Source: CAG-390 sp045543615 (GTDB taxonomy: Bacteria; Bacillota; Clostridia; Oscillospirales; CAG-272). Taken from it: DNA of 56,708 bases. The position numbers and the translations under genes were made by a program. Under the pieces are notes generated by a model. It had not been told where the DNA came from, did no database searches, and worked only from the letters and a program-made list of their open reading frames with translations. Positions 8,706 to 15,724 of this stretch are shown here, piece by piece. The DNA is taken from contig JAZPXL010000025.1 in assembly GCA_045543615.1 (NCBI GenBank), positions 1 to 56,708 of the forward strand, read 5' to 3'. Numbering within the stretch: the stretch's first letter is position 1; each line of letters opens with the position of its first letter.

Positions 8706-9845
8706 TTAAAACTTGTTTTTCATAACCGAACGATAAATTTCGCTTATATCATAGGCAAAACGCCTTGAATCGTATTGATCTTGATAACGCTCTATGCACT
8801 CTTTCGACAGCTGACGGCGCAATTCGTCATCTGTGCAAAGCATAGCTATCGCTTCGGCAAACGCATCCTCGTCTCCCTTCGGGCAGACAACTCCCCCACT
8901 ACCGACAAGCGAAGCATTTCCAAAGAGATCCGACACAACGGGCACAACGCCCACGCTCATTCCCTCAATAATGGCAAGAGATGTAGTCTCAGTACCAACC
9001 GAGGTATTGACGTTTATATCGCAAATGCTCATAAGTGGTGCAATATCTTGAACAAATCCTGTAAAACAAATTCGGTCAGCTATCCCAAGCTGCTTTGCAA
9101 GTGCCTTGACTTTCCGGGCAAGGCTGCCGTCCCCGACAACAAGAAAATATACATTCTCTACACTCTCGCATACCTTTGCAGCGGCTTTTAAAAAGGTTTC
9201 GTGATCCTTTACCTTCTCAATTCGGGCAAATATGCCTACAACTGTGGCGTCCTTTGGTATGTCAAGGCGAGCTCTTGTGGCGTCTTTTTCACCGTCCGAA
9301 ACAGCCCTCAGGGGTGGTGCGCCGTTTGACACTACCTTAATTTTTTCGCTCGGCATTCCGTCTGCTACAAGCGAAAGCCTTGCGCTCTCACTTGTCGCAA
9401 TAGCAACGGTCGTGTATTTCCCCTGCAAGTATTCGCAAAAACGGCTAAACGGATAGATCGTGCGTATGCGTGGTGGCATATCCGAACAATGCTTCGTCAT
9501 AATTATTCGTAATACCCCGGCTCTCCTTGCCGCAACTCTGCCGACAAAGGACGAATGCGTATGCACGATGTCAGGCGAGATTTCTTTGATTGTTCGCACA
9601 AGAGCATTCATCGCCAAAAAAGAAAGTGAGCAATCTGCAATTCCGTCAAGCGCAATTGTCCGAATGCCCACATTCTGCAATTCTTTTTCTATGGCACTGC
9701 CCGTAGGAATGATAACCGTCAAATCGAACTCTCCGAAAACGAGGGCAGAGCAAAGATAGCTTATCCACTTCCCCGCCCCTCCAATATTCTTGTCGGTAAG
9801 AATATGGAGGACGGAGACGGTATCTTTACCGTGAAAGGATTGCAT
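8706..9845 (-). CDS. glycosyltransferase family 4
   Basis: A retaining GT-B glycosyltransferase that adds a sugar from an activated donor, probably during synthesis of the polysaccharide acylated by the downstream genes. Landmarks are the N-terminal acceptor-side motif NIGGAGKW near residue 20, the histidine-rich VHTHSSFVG (~residue 92), and the C-terminal nucleotide-sugar domain with the EX7E signature (ETTSLAIIE) followed by GMSVGVVPVVSDLFGN. Length (379 residues) is typical. The start is uncertain: ATG at 9845 is used, but a GTG at 9854 is in frame, and both lie inside the end of hom with no clear Shine-Dalgarno sequence. The 20-base overlap with hom suggests translational coupling. The sugar and linkage are unknown. 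Confidence 0.85.
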   Translation of the reverse strand: MQSFHGKDTVSVLHILTDKNIGGAGKWISYLCSALVFGEFDLTVIIPTGSAIEKELQNVGIRTIALDGIADCSLSFLAMNALVRTIKEISPDIVHTHSSFVGRVAARRAGVLRIIMTKHCSDMPPRIRTIYPFSRFCEYLQGKYTTVAIATSESARLSLVADGMPSEKIKVVSNGAPPLRAVSDGEKDATRARLDIPKDATVVGIFARIEKVKDHETFLKAAAKVCESVENVYFLVVGDGSLARKVKALAKQLGIADRICFTGFVQDIAPLMSICDINVNTSVGTETTSLAIIEGMSVGVVPVVSDLFGNASLVGSGGVVCPKGDEDAFAEAIAMLCTDDELRRQLSKECIERYQDQYDSRRFAYDISEIYRSVMKNKF

Positions 9846-11022
9846 AGGTCGCACTTGCGCCGGGAAGCGAAATATCTCTCGTTACAACACCACAAATATT
9901 GCCCTCACAAACAACTCGTGAGCCGTGGCAAACGTCGGCCGCCGCAATACCTGCAGAAATATCATCGAATATATGGCAATACTCCTCTGCAAGCTCAGCC
10001 ATAACATCGCCCTTGTCGACAATGTCGGAGGCTTCTGCCCGTGTCCAATGCAGACGGTCAGGCGAGGTAAACGGTCTCAGGGCAGCGTCCATAATGTCAG
10101 CCACAACAGCTCCTGCAGTCGGAAGCTTGCCTGCTCCCTGACCGTAGAACATAGCGTCACCAAGCATATTGCAGGTGACAAGCACGCCGTTGAACACGCC
10201 GTCGACGTGTGCAAGAGGACAGCTGTTGCTTACAAATTCCGGAGTAACGGCTGCAAAGATTCTGCCATCGTGCATCTTCTGCGCACCTGCGATGAGCTTG
10301 ACTGTGCAACCAAGCTTGCGTGCGATCTCTGCCTCCTCTCGTCTGACCTCCCTGATTCCCTTTGAATACAGCGCATCAATGGGAAGGAGCTTGCCAAACG
10401 AAATAGCACCAAGGATTATCGCCTTTCTGAGCGCATCAATGCCCTCAACATCTGCTGTTGGGTCAGCCTCAGCATATCCCTTTTCCTGAGCCTCTGCGAG
10501 TGCCGTGTCAAAGCTGCAGCCCGTAGAAGCCATCTGTGTCAAAATGTAGTTTGTAGTTCCGTTTAAAATACCGCAAACGGACAAAATCTCATTTGATGCA
10601 AGGTCATCAATGAGAGGACGGATGATCGGAATACCACCACCAACGCTCGCCTCAAAGAGATAACGCACACCCTTCTCTCTTGCCAGAGCCAACAGCTCGT
10701 CTCCACAATCGGCAACAACCGCCTTGTTGGCTGTAACAACACTCTTGCCTGCCTCAAGCGCAGCTCTTGTGAAGTCTGCGGCAGGATGAATACCTCCCAT
10801 TACCTCAACTACAATGGAGATTTCGGGATCGTTTAAAATTACGGATATATCTCTGACAACTCTGTCGGCATAAGGTGTCCCCGACAGGTCCTTGATTTCA
10901 AGAATGTACTTGACAAATACTCCCTCGCCAAGTCTCTGAGCAATAATTTTTTGGTTGTCTTCAATTACTTTGACTACGCCACTTCCTATAACACCGTAGC
11001 CCATCAGTGCAATTTTAATCAT
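9826..11022 (-). CDS. hom: homoserine dehydrogenase
   Basis: Reduces aspartate-semialdehyde to homoserine with NAD(P)H, the branch to threonine and methionine. The ATG at 11022 is chosen because AAAGGAGTG lies just upstream; a longer frame would start inside the promoter. The 398 residues open with the Rossmann motif GYGVIGSGVV (residues 8-17). They contain VVTANKAVVA and the family signature around GILNGTTNYILTQM (~residues 170-185) with downstream AEADPTADVEGIDA. The protein ends shortly after the catalytic/dimer region, and no ACT regulatory domain is recognisable, unlike the ~430-residue feedback-controlled forms. It heads the minus-strand run that continues into the glycosyltransferase and O-acylation genes, overlapping the former. 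Confidence 0.95.
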   Translation of the reverse strand: MIKIALMGYGVIGSGVVKVIEDNQKIIAQRLGEGVFVKYILEIKDLSGTPYADRVVRDISVILNDPEISIVVEVMGGIHPAADFTRAALEAGKSVVTANKAVVADCGDELLALAREKGVRYLFEASVGGGIPIIRPLIDDLASNEILSVCGILNGTTNYILTQMASTGCSFDTALAEAQEKGYAEADPTADVEGIDALRKAIILGAISFGKLLPIDALYSKGIREVRREEAEIARKLGCTVKLIAGAQKMHDGRIFAAVTPEFVSNSCPLAHVDGVFNGVLVTCNMLGDAMFYGQGAGKLPTAGAVVADIMDAALRPFTSPDRLHWTRAEASDIVDKGDVMAELAEEYCHIFDDISAGIAAADVCHGSRVVCEGNICGVVTRDISLPGASATYAILSR

Positions 11023-11053
11023 AAAATAACACTCCTTTCGATTACTTAATAAT

Positions 11054-11082
11054 ATAATACCACATTTTTTCATAAAGAGCAA
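11054..11082 (-). promoter_or_regulatory. promoter of hom and the downstream run
   Basis: On the minus strand, TTGCTC (11077-11082), a 17-bp spacer and TATTAT (11054-11059) lie about 30 bases before the hom start. No clear promoter was seen between hom and the end of the O-acylation set at 3463, so this one may serve all six genes. Confidence 0.6.
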
Positions 11083-11091
11083 GAAAAACTA

Positions 11092-11120
11092 TTGAAATAA
11101 TTTAGATTTTATGATAATAT
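11092..11120 (+). promoter_or_regulatory. promoter of the DUF4364 gene
   Basis: TTGAAA (11092-11097), a 17-bp spacer and TAATAT (11115-11120) lie 33 bases upstream of the ATG at 11154. It diverges from the hom promoter, whose -35 box is only 9 bases away. Confidence 0.65.
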
Positions 11121-11153
11121 TTTATATAGCAAATAGACAAGGAGTAAAAAACA

Positions 11154-11705
11154 ATGGGTTCACCTATCGGAGGAAAGCGCACAGTCAAGATTTTTGTGCT
11201 TTATCTTCTTGAAAATATCAATTATCCACTTGAGTTCTGCACAGTAAATGACATCGTAATGCAGACGGATTATGTAATGTATCTCGACTTTGCAGAGAGC
11301 TTCAATGAAATGCTCGATATGGGACTTATAGACAGCTTTGAGACGGATGGGATCACATATTACACAGTAAGCGACAAGGGCAGAATCGTTGCGCAGACTC
11401 TCAAAAGCGACGTTCTTTCAAGCGTACTTGACGCAGCACTCACAGCGGCTCTTCGCTACCTTGATTTTACTCGCAGAGGAATAAGCGCAGAATGTACCAT
11501 CATTGATGTCGACAGAAATACGGGAAGCTGTACCGTCCATTGTTCGCTTTCCGAGAAAAAGAATATCATCTTTGAGGCAACACTTCAGGTTGACAGCGTT
11601 GACCGTGCAAAGCGAATGAAGCAGAATTTTGATGATCGGCCCGAGGTCATCTACCGTGGCTTTACTGCTCTTATGGCAGGCAACGTCAACTTCCTGTTTG
11701 ACTAA
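11154..11705 (+). CDS. DUF4364 family protein (PadR-like winged-helix fold)
   Basis: A 183-residue protein of the DUF4364 family, common in Clostridia, with an N-terminal winged helix resembling PadR/MarR regulators. Visible features are the conserved opening KRTVKIFVLYLLENINYPLEFCTVNDIV, the helix around YLDFAESFNEMLDMGLIDS, and the wing-like ITYYTVSDKGR (residues ~65-75). The C-terminal half is a mixed alpha/beta region. AAGGAG precedes the ATG and a strong terminator follows the stop, so it is a single-gene unit. It diverges from hom. No target is known, so regulation of its neighbours is not claimed. Confidence 0.85.
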   Translation: MGSPIGGKRTVKIFVLYLLENINYPLEFCTVNDIVMQTDYVMYLDFAESFNEMLDMGLIDSFETDGITYYTVSDKGRIVAQTLKSDVLSSVLDAALTAALRYLDFTRRGISAECTIIDVDRNTGSCTVHCSLSEKKNIIFEATLQVDSVDRAKRMKQNFDDRPEVIYRGFTALMAGNVNFLFD

Positions 11706-11731
11706 AAAATATCTATCAAGAATATAATCAC

Positions 11732-11763
11732 AAGCCCGACCACAAGGTCGGGCTTGCTTTTTT
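11732..11763 (+). terminator. rho-independent terminator
   Basis: Stem AAGCCCGACC / GGTCGGGCTT with an ACAA loop (11732-11755), followed by GCTTTTTTT. It ends the DUF4364 transcript; there is no matching A-run for the convergent cotJC transcript. Confidence 0.93.
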
Positions 11764-11776
11764 CTGTCTTTTTGCT

Positions 11777-12373
11777 TTATTTGTCGAAAGCAGGATTGAA
11801 TGCGTAAAAATTCTTTCCGTCGAGATTATCCTGTACTATGCGCATAGCCTCGCCAAACCTCTGGAAGTGAACGATCTCACGCTCACGCAAGAAGCGCAGA
11901 GGGTCAAGCACATCGGGATCATCCGTCAGCCTTATGAGATTGTCATAGGTCACACGAGCTTTCTGCTCTGCCGCCTGGCTTTCTGCAAGGTCAGCAAGAG
12001 GGTCGCCCTTGACACCGACGTATTTCATATCGAAAGGAACGCCCGATGCTGCCACAGGATATACTCCCGTTGTGTGATCCACATAATAAGGCTCAAACGC
12101 CGTACCCGAAATCTGCTCGGGCGAGAGATTTCTTGTCAGCTGATAAATAATGGCACAAAGCATCTCATAATGCCCAAGCTCTTCAGTGCCTACATCAGTG
12201 AGTAAGCCCACAACCTCTCTGTATGGCATACCTATACGCTGGTTGAGATAGCGCATTGACGCACCGATCTCGCCGTCAGGGCCACCTATCTGGCTTATCA
12301 TCATCGCTGCAAGCGCAGGATTAGGATTTTTAATTTTTACAGGATACTGCAATTTCTTCTCATATATCCACAT
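11777..12373 (-). CDS. cotJC: spore coat protein CotJC (manganese-catalase-like)
   Basis: CotJC is an inner-coat protein of the manganese catalase (ferritin-like four-helix) family, made in the mother cell of sporulating Bacilli and Clostridia. The ATG at 12373 (MWIYEKKLQYPVKI) follows GGAGGATAGAT, giving 198 residues, the usual length. The metal-binding pattern is visible: E of GPDGEIGASMRY (~residue 37), the E..H of TEELGHYEM (~residues 66-69), and later E/H residues in ESQAAEQKARVTYD and REREIVHFQRFGE (~residues 150-180). It is the last gene of cotJA-cotJB-cotJC, 11 bases after cotJB. Expression is expected under SigmaE, but no promoter was assigned. Confidence 0.93.
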   Translation of the reverse strand: MWIYEKKLQYPVKIKNPNPALAAMMISQIGGPDGEIGASMRYLNQRIGMPYREVVGLLTDVGTEELGHYEMLCAIIYQLTRNLSPEQISGTAFEPYYVDHTTGVYPVAASGVPFDMKYVGVKGDPLADLAESQAAEQKARVTYDNLIRLTDDPDVLDPLRFLREREIVHFQRFGEAMRIVQDNLDGKNFYAFNPAFDK

Positions 12374-12384
12374 ATCTATCCTCC

Positions 12385-12672
12385 TCAGTTTGCCGCATAT
12401 TCCCACGGCCAGGGCGAGCGCACGTCAGAGCTCTCGCCACACACTCCGTAAAGAGTGAGCATACCGTGCTTCGACTCGTATTCTGCCGCCACCTTCGCAC
12501 GCTTGCGTCTCATATCTGCAAGATACTCCCTTGCTGCACGACAGTTTGGATAAACATCGAGGTAGAGCGTTGTCTCGACTATAACAAAATCAATCTCACG
12601 AAGAGTCTCGAGAAGACCGTCAGCGTGGCACTGTCCGTTTTCTGTGGTGCAACCACAATTGTTCTTATCCAC
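12385..12672 (-). CDS. cotJB: spore coat protein CotJB
   Basis: A small spore-coat protein required together with CotJA and CotJC. The family core is LLETLREIDFVIVETTLYLDVYPNCRAAREYL, followed by a region ending in GVCGESSDVRSPWPWEYAAN (compare the usual SPWPWE tail). The start proposed is GTG at 12672, because GGAGGT lies seven bases upstream and this places the start overlapping the end of cotJA, a typical coupled junction. An ATG at 12687 is in frame but is itself part of that Shine-Dalgarno sequence. The N-terminal insert CGCTTENGQC is Cys-rich. Length is 95 residues from GTG. Confidence 0.85.
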   Translation of the reverse strand: MDKNNCGCTTENGQCHADGLLETLREIDFVIVETTLYLDVYPNCRAAREYLADMRRKRAKVAAEYESKHGMLTLYGVCGESSDVRSPWPWEYAAN

Positions 12673-13015
12673 GACATCTACCTCCATTTCTGCTTTTTGC
12701 GCCCACAAGCGGCTTATCGAGGGTTGAGAACATTGTACCCCTCTTTAGAGCCATCTGTGGCTCATAAAGCTCGGAAAATTCCTGAAGTGGCGCATACACG
12801 CTGCCAATCGGCAGTCCCGTAAGGCCGTATTTGCTTGTGCCGGGGCTTCCGCATCCGCAGCCCTCGCCACCACTTTCTCCGCTCTCTCTTGAGGGAAGTG
12901 GGCAAGTTTGTCTTCCAAGGCTTGCGCCTGTGAGGTCACTTCTGATTGGCCTGCGATACCCATCGCGCATAACCTCGATCCCCCCGTGATTTCTTGTATA
13001 GCTATATTGATTCAT
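12665..13015 (-). CDS. cotJA: spore coat associated protein CotJA, with long Gly/Cys-rich N-terminus
   Basis: First gene of the cotJ operon. The recognisable CotJA core is C-terminal (residues ~65-105): GLPIGSVYAPLQEFSELYEP followed by ALKRGTMFSTLDKPLVG, which matches the short family pattern of an aromatic-rich VPWQ-type segment and the LDKP motif. The first ~60 residues are an extension with several Arg/Gly/Ser and three cysteines (RQTCPLPSRESGESGGEGCGCG), longer than in Bacillus CotJA. AAAGGAAG precedes the ATG at 13015. The end overlaps the start of cotJB by eight bases. Confidence 0.85.
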   Translation of the reverse strand: MNQYSYTRNHGGIEVMRDGYRRPIRSDLTGASLGRQTCPLPSRESGESGGEGCGCGSPGTSKYGLTGLPIGSVYAPLQEFSELYEPQMALKRGTMFSTLDKPLVGAKSRNGGRCRG

Positions 13016-13124
13016 ATTAATTCTTCCTTTCGTGTTCTTTTGTTCTCATTACATCCTATGCAAAAAACGCAAAAGCTGTCACAAAGGCTCGAAAAAAAGA
13101 AAAAGGAGCCCCACTCGCTCCACA

Positions 13125-13180
13125 AAAACAAAAAACAGTACAAGCCCCGTGTAAAAGAATTCGACACGGGGTGTGCACTG
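13125..13180 (-). terminator. rho-independent terminator of the zinc-ribbon gene
   Basis: On the minus strand the stem built around ACCCCGTGT / ACACGGGG (13145-13171), extended by CAGTGCAC against GTACTG with wobble pairs, is followed by TTTTTTGTTTTTG. It lies between the stop at 13226 and cotJA. Confidence 0.75.
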
Positions 13181-13225
13181 TCTAACTCAATACTGAGCCT
13201 TAGGCTCGTCTGTCAAGAATGTCGC

Positions 13226-13570
13226 TCAGCGAGCGCTTCTTCTCTTCTCGTAGCAAACGCTGCAGTATACAGGCTTGTCGGGAGAAGGCTGGAACTTCAG
13301 CTTTGCTTCGCCGCCGCAATCGCTGCAGGTAGCATAGTAATAAGTAACGGGAGGACGACCTGCGTTCTTCTTAGCATCACGGCAAGCCTTGCATCTCTTG
13401 GGCTTGTTGGTGTAGCCCTGCTGTGCATAAAATGCCTTGTCACCTGCTGTGAAAACGAACTCGTTTCCGCATTCAATACAAACGAGTGTTTCGTCTGTAT
13501 ATTCCTCTGTAGCAACCTCTGCTGCCTCTTCGATTTCGGTACTCTCGACCTTGACTTCTTCGTCGTACAT
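13226..13570 (-). CDS. CxxC-x17-CxxC zinc-ribbon protein
   Basis: A 114-residue cytosolic protein with an acidic N-terminus (residues 1-28, mostly Glu/Val/Ala/Thr) and two zinc-ribbon units. The first is CIECGNEFVFTAGD...KPKRCKACR (residues ~31-64), the CxxC-x(17-20)-CxxC pattern of the 'probable zinc-ribbon' family in Clostridia. The second is CSDCGGEAKLKFQP...PVYCSVCYEKRR (~82-110). Eight cysteines could bind two zinc ions. Function in the family is unknown; nucleic-acid binding is plausible because of the basic tail. AGAGGT precedes the ATG. The 116-base leader between the sigma-factor stop and this start contains a strongly folded tRNA-like segment (13599-13667). Confidence 0.85.
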   Translation of the reverse strand: MYDEEVKVESTEIEEAAEVATEEYTDETLVCIECGNEFVFTAGDKAFYAQQGYTNKPKRCKACRDAKKNAGRPPVTYYYATCSDCGGEAKLKFQPSPDKPVYCSVCYEKRRSAR

Positions 13571-13598
13571 GTTTTACCTCTGCAAAAAATTTGGTTAT

Positions 13599-13667
13599 TG
13601 CCCTCGGCGGACTTGCACCGCCACCTTTGAAGATTTCCTGCAACGCTCTCTTTAAGCTATTCGGGCA
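13599..13667 (-). ncRNA. tRNA-like structured leader RNA (unassigned)
   Basis: Sixty-nine bases on the minus strand fold like a degenerate tRNA. There is a closing stem TGCCC/GGGCA, a GCT-TAAAGAG-AGC arm, and a perfect GGCGG-TGCAAGT-CCGCC stem-loop in the T-arm position, seven bases from the 3' end. The D-loop lacks GG, the anticodon arm has a mismatch and no U33, and the acceptor has only five pairs. A functional tRNA is therefore unlikely. Its position just upstream of the zinc-ribbon gene suggests a leader element. Confidence 0.35.
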
Positions 13668-13686
13668 TATTTTTTACACCTTGTGC

Positions 13687-14289
13687 TTATTGAGAAAGCA
13701 AGCGTCTCAGCTTCTGACGGATTCGGCTGAGTGCATTACCGACCGACTTCTTCGATGTCTGCAGGCTCTCGGCAATATCATCAATACTCATCCCTGAATA
13801 GTACATCCACCACACCGAGTTTTCGTACTTCGAGAGATTGTCTCTGATGAATCTGCGCAGCTGCGCCGCATTTTCACGCTCGATTACAGCATTAACAGGA
13901 TCGTCAGGACTGCCTATTTCGGACAGCTCGACCTCATCAAGCGATACGAACTCTACATCAGTGCTCTTCTTAAACTGTCTGAGCGCAGATATGATAGCCT
14001 TGCTCACGCAAATCTTTGCGTAAAGCCCGAAGCTGACGTTTCCATACAGAACCTCAAAGCTCATAACTGCCCTATGAAATGCAACGAGTGCCTCCTGGCG
14101 CAATTCCTCAACATCCTGCTCGGACAAGCCACTACGATAACGATTGACCGCCGAATCAAGAAGAGGGGAATATTCACGCACAAGAGATGCAAACGCATCC
14201 TCGTCGCCCTCTTTGGCAAGCAACAAGAGTCCTGTGTGCTTTTCGGGCATTACTGCACTCTCGTTTTTGCTATCAACTAAATGTTCCAC
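13687..14289 (-). CDS. sigma-70 family RNA polymerase sigma factor (SigH/ECF-like)
   Basis: A 200-residue alternative sigma factor directing RNA polymerase to a dedicated promoter set. Start chosen: GTG at 14289, seven bases after GGAGG; the longer ATG at 14355 has no ribosome-binding site. Region 2 is visible (DAFASLVREYSPLLDSAVNRY, then EELRQEALVAFHRAVMSFE with the aromatic promoter-melting patch GNVSFGLYAKICVSKAIISALR). Region 4 is C-terminal (ENSVWWMYYSGMSIDDIAESLQTSKKSVGNALSRIRQKLRRLL), a clear helix-turn-helix. The acidic linker between regions carries LDEVELSEIGSPDDP. The organisation resembles SigH-type factors more than short ECF factors. No anti-sigma gene is adjacent. The regulon cannot be read here. 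Confidence 0.88.
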   Translation of the reverse strand: MEHLVDSKNESAVMPEKHTGLLLLAKEGDEDAFASLVREYSPLLDSAVNRYRSGLSEQDVEELRQEALVAFHRAVMSFEVLYGNVSFGLYAKICVSKAIISALRQFKKSTDVEFVSLDEVELSEIGSPDDPVNAVIERENAAQLRRFIRDNLSKYENSVWWMYYSGMSIDDIAESLQTSKKSVGNALSRIRQKLRRLLSQ

Positions 14290-14521
14290 AGAAAAACCTC
14301 CGCGAGGTGAAAAAATCGTCAATTCGCACAATTTGCAAAATAGATTATAAATCAATTATATCATTATTTCTAAAAAAGTCAATAGTAAAAACAAAAAATT
14401 TTTAAGTAATATTCAAAAAAAATTCAATTTCGTCACAATTTCTCGTCATTTTTGGCAAATAAAGGCGTTAAGTCGGGTACAATTTGCTTTTTTCATCAAA
14501 CTGACCGAAAAATTTGTTAAC

Positions 14522-14562
14522 AAATGGCGTGTGACAGCATTTTGGGCTGTCACACGCCATTT
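14522..14562 (-). terminator. terminator of the second O-acylation operon
   Basis: A 17-bp perfect inverted repeat (AAATGGCGTGTGACAGC and its complement, 14522-14538 and 14546-14562) with a 7-base loop lies four bases after the DHHW gene stop. U-rich tracts are short on both sides. The preceding 230 bases up to the sigma-factor start are AT-rich with nothing else recognised. Confidence 0.85.
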
Positions 14563-14566
14563 TTCA

Positions 14567-15709
14567 TTATTGAAGCAGAGCAAGCTCGCTCATTGTTGCG
14601 AGATTTTCTGCGCCGAACATATAGAGGATTTCGTCAGCCCCGATGCTTGTTGCAAGGGATGAAACGCTTGCTCGGTAGTATCTCATATCCACCATACAAA
14701 CCGTTTCATATTGCTCACATACGAAGCTTGAAAAGCTATGCGCGTAGGAATCTTTTACGATAAGGAGCGTCCGTCCGTTTTTCACATCCTCATTTGTGAT
14801 AGTCACAAGTGCGTGGTTGCCGTCAAGGAATATCGGATACTTGTCCATATTCTCTGCGTGCTCCATAAAGAAGAGGCTGTCGTGCGTCTTCTGCGTGGAA
14901 ATATCATCAACCACAACGGAATAATTATAATTATTTGGTGAGTGCCAGATCTCAAGCGTGTCGGGTTTAGTTAACCAAAGACCACTCTTTGAGTAATTTG
15001 TGCCGTAGAAGCCCTCGACCTTCTCGATATTTGTGTAATTCTCTGTCGGCTCAATGCCCATCGCAGAGCAATATTCAAGATAAGCAAGATATGAGCCACG
15101 GGTGGTTGTGTGGTGGTCGGTGTTGTAGTAAACGCTCGCGCCCGATTCCTCTTTCGATTTATAAATATCTCTCAGGTCAACAAGCTCAACGCCCTCCCAG
15201 AGCACCTGTTCTGCCTTTTTAAAGATTGCGTCATCAGCGTACTCTCCGTGACCGTATGGGAGCTCTTCATATTTGATGTATCCCGGTGTGGGAACGATGA
15301 TGAGTGCCGCAGGAATACCAAGCTTTTCTGAAAGCGCATTCAGCTTCGTAAGATTTCGTGCGCATTTTTCGATGTCAACCTCTGCAGGTGCTGAAACAAG
15401 GCTTCCGTCCGAAAGAAGATAGATCCCGGATTCGTTACCCCTGCCCGACAGGCGATTGAAATACGAATAGATCCCAACGAAAATGTCACGGCCGGGGAAA
15501 TGATCGTTGATATATTCCTCAAGTGCCTGTGTAAACTCTCCGTCGGCAAGACTTTTGAGCGTAAACTCCGGGAAAGTGGCAAGCACTCTCTTTTCGTTTT
15601 CCGAATAGCTCTCCTTGGGCAGAGCCACAAGAAGAATTGAAAGCGACAAAATTATCGCAATAAAAGCGACGGTACACGGGCCGAGCTTAAATATTTTTTT
15701 CTTTTCCAT
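14567..15709 (-). CDS. DHHW family protein (AlgX/AlgJ-like SGNH partner of MBOAT)
   Basis: A membrane-anchored extracytoplasmic protein of the DHHW family, which partners with MBOAT proteins in polysaccharide O-acetylation. One N-terminal transmembrane segment (residues ~10-30) is followed by the exported domain of about 350 residues. The family signature is intact: YNTDHHTTTRGSYLAYLEY (~residues 195-213) holds the Asp-His pair. The presumed serine region is LIVKDSYAHSFSSFV (~residues 310-324), the KDSY motif of AlgX-type SGNH enzymes. It follows the MBOAT stop by 15 bases with GGGGGTAGG as ribosome-binding site, and a strong hairpin follows. It ends a five-gene run. Compare its degenerate relative at 46909-48153. 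Confidence 0.88.
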   Translation of the reverse strand: MEKKKIFKLGPCTVAFIAIILSLSILLVALPKESYSENEKRVLATFPEFTLKSLADGEFTQALEEYINDHFPGRDIFVGIYSYFNRLSGRGNESGIYLLSDGSLVSAPAEVDIEKCARNLTKLNALSEKLGIPAALIIVPTPGYIKYEELPYGHGEYADDAIFKKAEQVLWEGVELVDLRDIYKSKEESGASVYYNTDHHTTTRGSYLAYLEYCSAMGIEPTENYTNIEKVEGFYGTNYSKSGLWLTKPDTLEIWHSPNNYNYSVVVDDISTQKTHDSLFFMEHAENMDKYPIFLDGNHALVTITNEDVKNGRTLLIVKDSYAHSFSSFVCEQYETVCMVDMRYYRASVSSLATSIGADEILYMFGAENLATMSELALLQ

Positions 15710-15724
15710 AAGCCTACCCCCGAA

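Noticed and set aside
13599..13667. Calling this segment a functional tRNA gene
   Set aside because: The T-arm and closing stem look right, but the D-loop has no GG, the acceptor has five pairs, the anticodon stem is mismatched and no T precedes the would-be anticodon. It is kept as an unassigned structured RNA.
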